Assembly: GCA_003427395.1 (NCBI GenBank)
Contig: BFEA01000868.1
Span: 39,419 to 71,126 of the forward strand
Direction: 5' to 3'
Length of the DNA stretch: 31,708 bases
Source: Chara braunii
Taxonomy: Eukaryota; Streptophyta; Charophyceae; Charales; Characeae
Position numbers and translations under genes: made by a program. Below are positions 28,810 to 31,708 of the stretch, one piece after another (positions within the stretch are counted from its first letter, which is position 1; every line of letters starts with the position of its first letter). Under the pieces are notes generated by a model that saw only the letters and a list, made by a program, of their open reading frames with translations, did not search any database and had not been told where the DNA came from.

Positions 28810-29420
28810 TGTATTTATCTATATACTTCTCTCAAATTCACCTTTTGACTACCTACTCTACCACTGACCCTTAGCCTATGCATAGCTGCCTCTCACTTTT
28901 TTTTTTAATTTTTTATTTTAAACTACACTATATTCTTCTCTCAAATCTTTCATCATCTTTCAAATTCTTTTAATTCACCTTCACTACCAACCAACCACTA
29001 ATCCTATGGCTTATACAGGGGACCCCTCCGAACATAGCTTCTTTGTCTCCCTCCAGCCATCAGAGGGAATGCATGTTGCCCCCCGCCCCAACCATGGTGG
29101 TCAAGGATGGGGTGGGGCCGCCAGTGGGGGTCCAGCTACTGCAAAGACCAAGCATTTTGCCAGTAGCTGCGCCTCCTTTTTCGTTGTCCCCCACCCCCAA
29201 CGGAATAACAGCAGTGTTCAGTTGGGGACGATGAAAAGGGAGGCACACCTCTCACTTTTTCCCCCCTTCTACTAAGCTATGTTTGTCTCTCAAATTCACC
29301 TTTTCACTAGCTACCCTACCACTACTAAGCTGATACAGGGGGCTCCTGCAAGCATAGCTGTCTCTCACAATCAAGGGGATGGTTGTTGGCCCCCACCCTA
29401 ATCCGTGGTGGTCAGGGAGT
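28810..29420 (+). repeat. Diverged tandem repeats with TCTCAAATTCACCTTTT motif
   Basis: TCTCAAATTCACCTTTT with a following CTACC-ACTAC stretch occurs near 28831 and 29288. A TTATACAGGGG or TGATACAGGGGG block followed by CATAGCT, a TTG-CCCCC-CCC-A stretch and GGTGGTCA occurs near 29011-29102 and 29331-29416. The order is maintained, so a unit of roughly 320-460 bp was duplicated. No gene is apparent. Confidence 0.55.
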
Positions 29421-29506
29421 AGGATGTCTGCTGCTGAATCCTGGACTTTTTTGGGGGGGAGAAGGAAAAACACAACTCTTTTGGTGGGGAGCAGCACCTG
29501 CTGGAA

Positions 29507-29584
29507 ACCGGGTCCAGCGTCCCATAGATACAACCATATCCTCACAAATTGGCACAAACTGGGAACCGGGCCCAGCGTCCCATA
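29507..29584 (+). repeat. Short 58-bp spaced duplication
   Basis: ACCGGGTCCAGCGTCCCATA at about 29507 recurs as ACCGGGCCCAGCGTCCCATA at about 29565, with one difference, separated by unrelated sequence. Confidence 0.8.
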
Positions 29585-29599
29585 ACGAGTACATTCAGA

Positions 29600-30100
29600 A
29601 AACTTCATCAGAAAATTTCATGAAAATGAGACAAGGAACTACTAGAAAAATCTAATTGGCCGAAGATGGAAGTTTAGAAATTAGGATACCGGGACCATTA
29701 CCCGGCTTTGGCTCGAAGAAATTTGGAGCTACTTCAGACATGTCTATGACAACTTCATGATTAAACAGAATTCAGAAATGACTCAGAAACAACCCCATCA
29801 GTCCACTTTACCCCACTCCGGCAAGACTGACTGCATCGGAGCCACCATCTCTGCTGCTGCTATGCCATACTCCCATCCTGCCAGCTAGCCCCCTCACTGG
29901 TAGGATGCGTGATAACCCGCCATCTTCTCCCACACACCTTATTTTCTTCTTGAAATACCTAAGAACTCCTACCATCTTCCGGACCCCTCCCCTCACCTTG
30001 TTTCTTTTGAATCAAGATGTGTCTTGCTCGGCCCCAAAAAACCCCTCTCTATTTTTTTGATTAAAAGTGCCTCGCTGAGACCTGTATTTTTGTCAGCACT
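29600..30100. other. Intergenic DNA, nothing recognised
   Basis: AT-rich, with repeated ACTTCATGA/AACTTCAT-type words but no clear repeat unit, no open frame with domain content and no RNA gene seen. Confidence 0.4.
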
Positions 30101-31110
30101 GGTGATTCTTGAAATTCCGTTTTTGTAATTTGGAAATGCATGGGAATTACGCGCGCCTTAGCGAGCGCGCTCGGAATTTGGCTTGACGGTTAGGAATTCC
30201 AGAATTAACCGAACTCAACGTGTCCTTTCACGCATGACTGTTCTCGGCCACGACGTGAAAAACTCTGGGAATTTTGTAGGAATATGGACAGACGTAGGAC
30301 TTTCTTTCTTTTCCCGCGCCTACTTTGCACGCAGATATGGTGATTTCAATTTTTGAATTAGCATAAGACTTGGAAAAACTGCAATTGTTTCGGTGCCCAT
30401 TTTTTGTGTGTCCGGCGACATGCATACGAGCTCCCTCCTCCTTCCTTCGCGCGCTCCTCTCGACGCCCTCCTTCGCGCGCCCATGCTCTCTTTCTCTCCC
30501 TCTGTAACTGTTTTTCTCTCTCCTTCCCCGCGCGCGCCCTTTTTCTCTTTCTTGATCATCTGAATCTTGGACCCGTTTCGCGCTATCCTTCGCACCCTTC
30601 TTCTTCCCGCTCTAAATCTTGCGTTCGAAAACCCGGTCGATCCCCTCTTTACCCCATCTAGCCAAGGAGAAGCGCCGTGTAAGAGGAAATCCCTACTACG
30701 CGACGATTCTGATTGGTCGAGATCGGACTATGAGGGATCAACATGGTTTTCGACGGGCGATTACCCCCAAGCCCTCCCTCGCCCTCCTCTCCCCTATTCT
30801 TCATCTTTCTCCGCATCTATCTCCCTTCTCGCAACTATAAATCCCGCAAGCGTGTCCGCAAATCTCTCTCTCAACTCGTCAGCCAGATTCCGGGAAGCAG
30901 TGGCTAGATGGTGTGTATGCAGTGCGAATCGAAAAGTCCCGACGGGTTGACTGTAGACTGGCTGCGAATGCGCCTCCTTGTCTCGAATCTATTCTTTGGA
31001 GTGAGTGCAGCTCCACGACAGTTAAGTCGAAACTTCTTTTCATCTTCGGACTTCTGTGTCCTTTTCATCTATTTCATTCATTTCGCACTTCTTCTCCCCA
31101 CCTACCTTAT
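30100..31110 (+). other. Possible LTR- or promoter-like region
   Basis: GGTTAGGAATTCCAGAATT (about 30189) is reminiscent of GTTAGGAATTTAAGAATT in the gypsy LTR (13536). A pyrimidine-rich stretch (30430-30560) leads to CTATAAATCCCGC at about 30834-30846, whose layout (TATA, AATYCCG, CTCTCTC, AAC) parallels the LTR at 13905-13945. This could be a distantly related LTR or an ordinary promoter. No matching second LTR or coding region lies in the window. Confidence 0.3.
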
Positions 31111-31645
31111 GATATGAATGACTATGTATGCTTGTCATGAAATGGTTGCCTGATGGGCCAACATTTTAATTAGCCATGGGATGACGGGGCAGGGGTGCAG
31201 AGCACACAAAGAACTTAATGGTGCATGGCTGTCATTTTCGCACTTTCCGCGATGAGTAACCACGAATGTAGATTGTCATTTGATGGACTGGTCTTTGATT
31301 AGGCCGAAGAGTTGTTGTGAATGGAATGCAGGAGAACGGTTGAGTTATTGGCAAGGGCAGTGATTTTGGGATTTTATTCGAGAATGCAAGATGGTTTAGA
31401 TCTGTCGATGATGGGATTACGGGAAAGTACCCTGGGATCTTCAATTCGGAATACACTACGCATACCATCTGCAGGTTGCCCTCGATACGCAAAACCCGAA
31501 AGACGATCTATTTTCTCAGAAGGAAGAAGGGTGCCACGTGCGACCTGCATGCGTGGACCACTGGTTGTGCCCCACCTGATGTGAGTACTGTCCCCACGGT
31601 TTCCTTATGAAAACTTCTTGGCGAGACTATCAGATCATTACAAAT

Positions 31646-31646
<1 letters not shown>
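31111..31646. other. No gene recognised; possible exon edge at 31580
   Basis: A short plus-strand frame (31321-31584) ends at CCACCTGATGTGAGTACTG, whose GTGAGT could be a splice donor, but the peptide shows no recognised domain. Nothing further is seen. Confidence 0.25.

Positions 31647-31708
<62 letters not shown>
31647..31708. repeat. CT microsatellite at window end
   Basis: Uninterrupted (CT)n of at least 31 units reaching the last base of the window. It probably marks the edge of a contig, where assembly stopped in low-complexity sequence. Confidence 0.95.

Overview
This window looks like eukaryotic nuclear DNA built almost entirely from transposable elements and their debris. There are no bacterial operons. 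I see assembly Ns, long homopolymers, AC/CT/TA microsatellites, at least one plausible spliceosomal intron, a Ty3/gypsy retrotransposon with very long LTRs and a plant-type initiator-Met primer site, and a DIRS-type (kangaroo-like) tyrosine-recombinase retrotransposon. The combination suggests a large, repeat-rich green-lineage genome, for example a streptophyte alga such as Chara. The organism is an inference and no marker gene fixes it.

Layout. 1-2385: eroded repeats with a short tandem array and two diverged copies of one block. 2386-3109: a repeat ('R') with an approximately 485-bp core between approximately 106-bp direct repeats. 3110-7366: a decayed kangaroo-like DIRS element. Its gag (one intron) and pol (RT and RNase H) lie on the minus strand. 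Its tyrosine recombinase lies on the plus strand and converges on pol, so the two reading frames end inside the same CTAG. 7367-11340: AT-rich spacer with SSRs and an alternating inverted motif. 11635-12819: an unrecognised minus-strand reading frame interrupted by one TGA. 13006-26893: a second copy of R split by a 13.4-kb Ty3/gypsy element (13129-26522) flanked by the duplication GCTC. The intact R copy at 2520-3002 is in effect the empty site. 26894-31708: further diverged repeats, a possible LTR or promoter region, and a CT microsatellite running off the end.

The Ty3/gypsy element has LTRs of about 2.4-2.6 kb, a primer site, gag with a broken CCHC knuckle, protease, RT, RNase H, integrase and a GPF-type integrase tail. 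Two parts are unusual. Between RNase H and integrase there is a PHD-finger-like cysteine/histidine pattern. Downstream of integrase there is about 1.9 kb of extra coding sequence, where successive reading frames meet at ATGA stop/start overlaps. Both retroelements are inactive as read: each carries several premature stops and the gypsy copy also has frameshifts. The DIRS element is disrupted by in-frame stops but I found no frameshift.

The annotation comes from reading translations and repeats by eye. Percent identities, exact repeat ends and family assignments need alignment.
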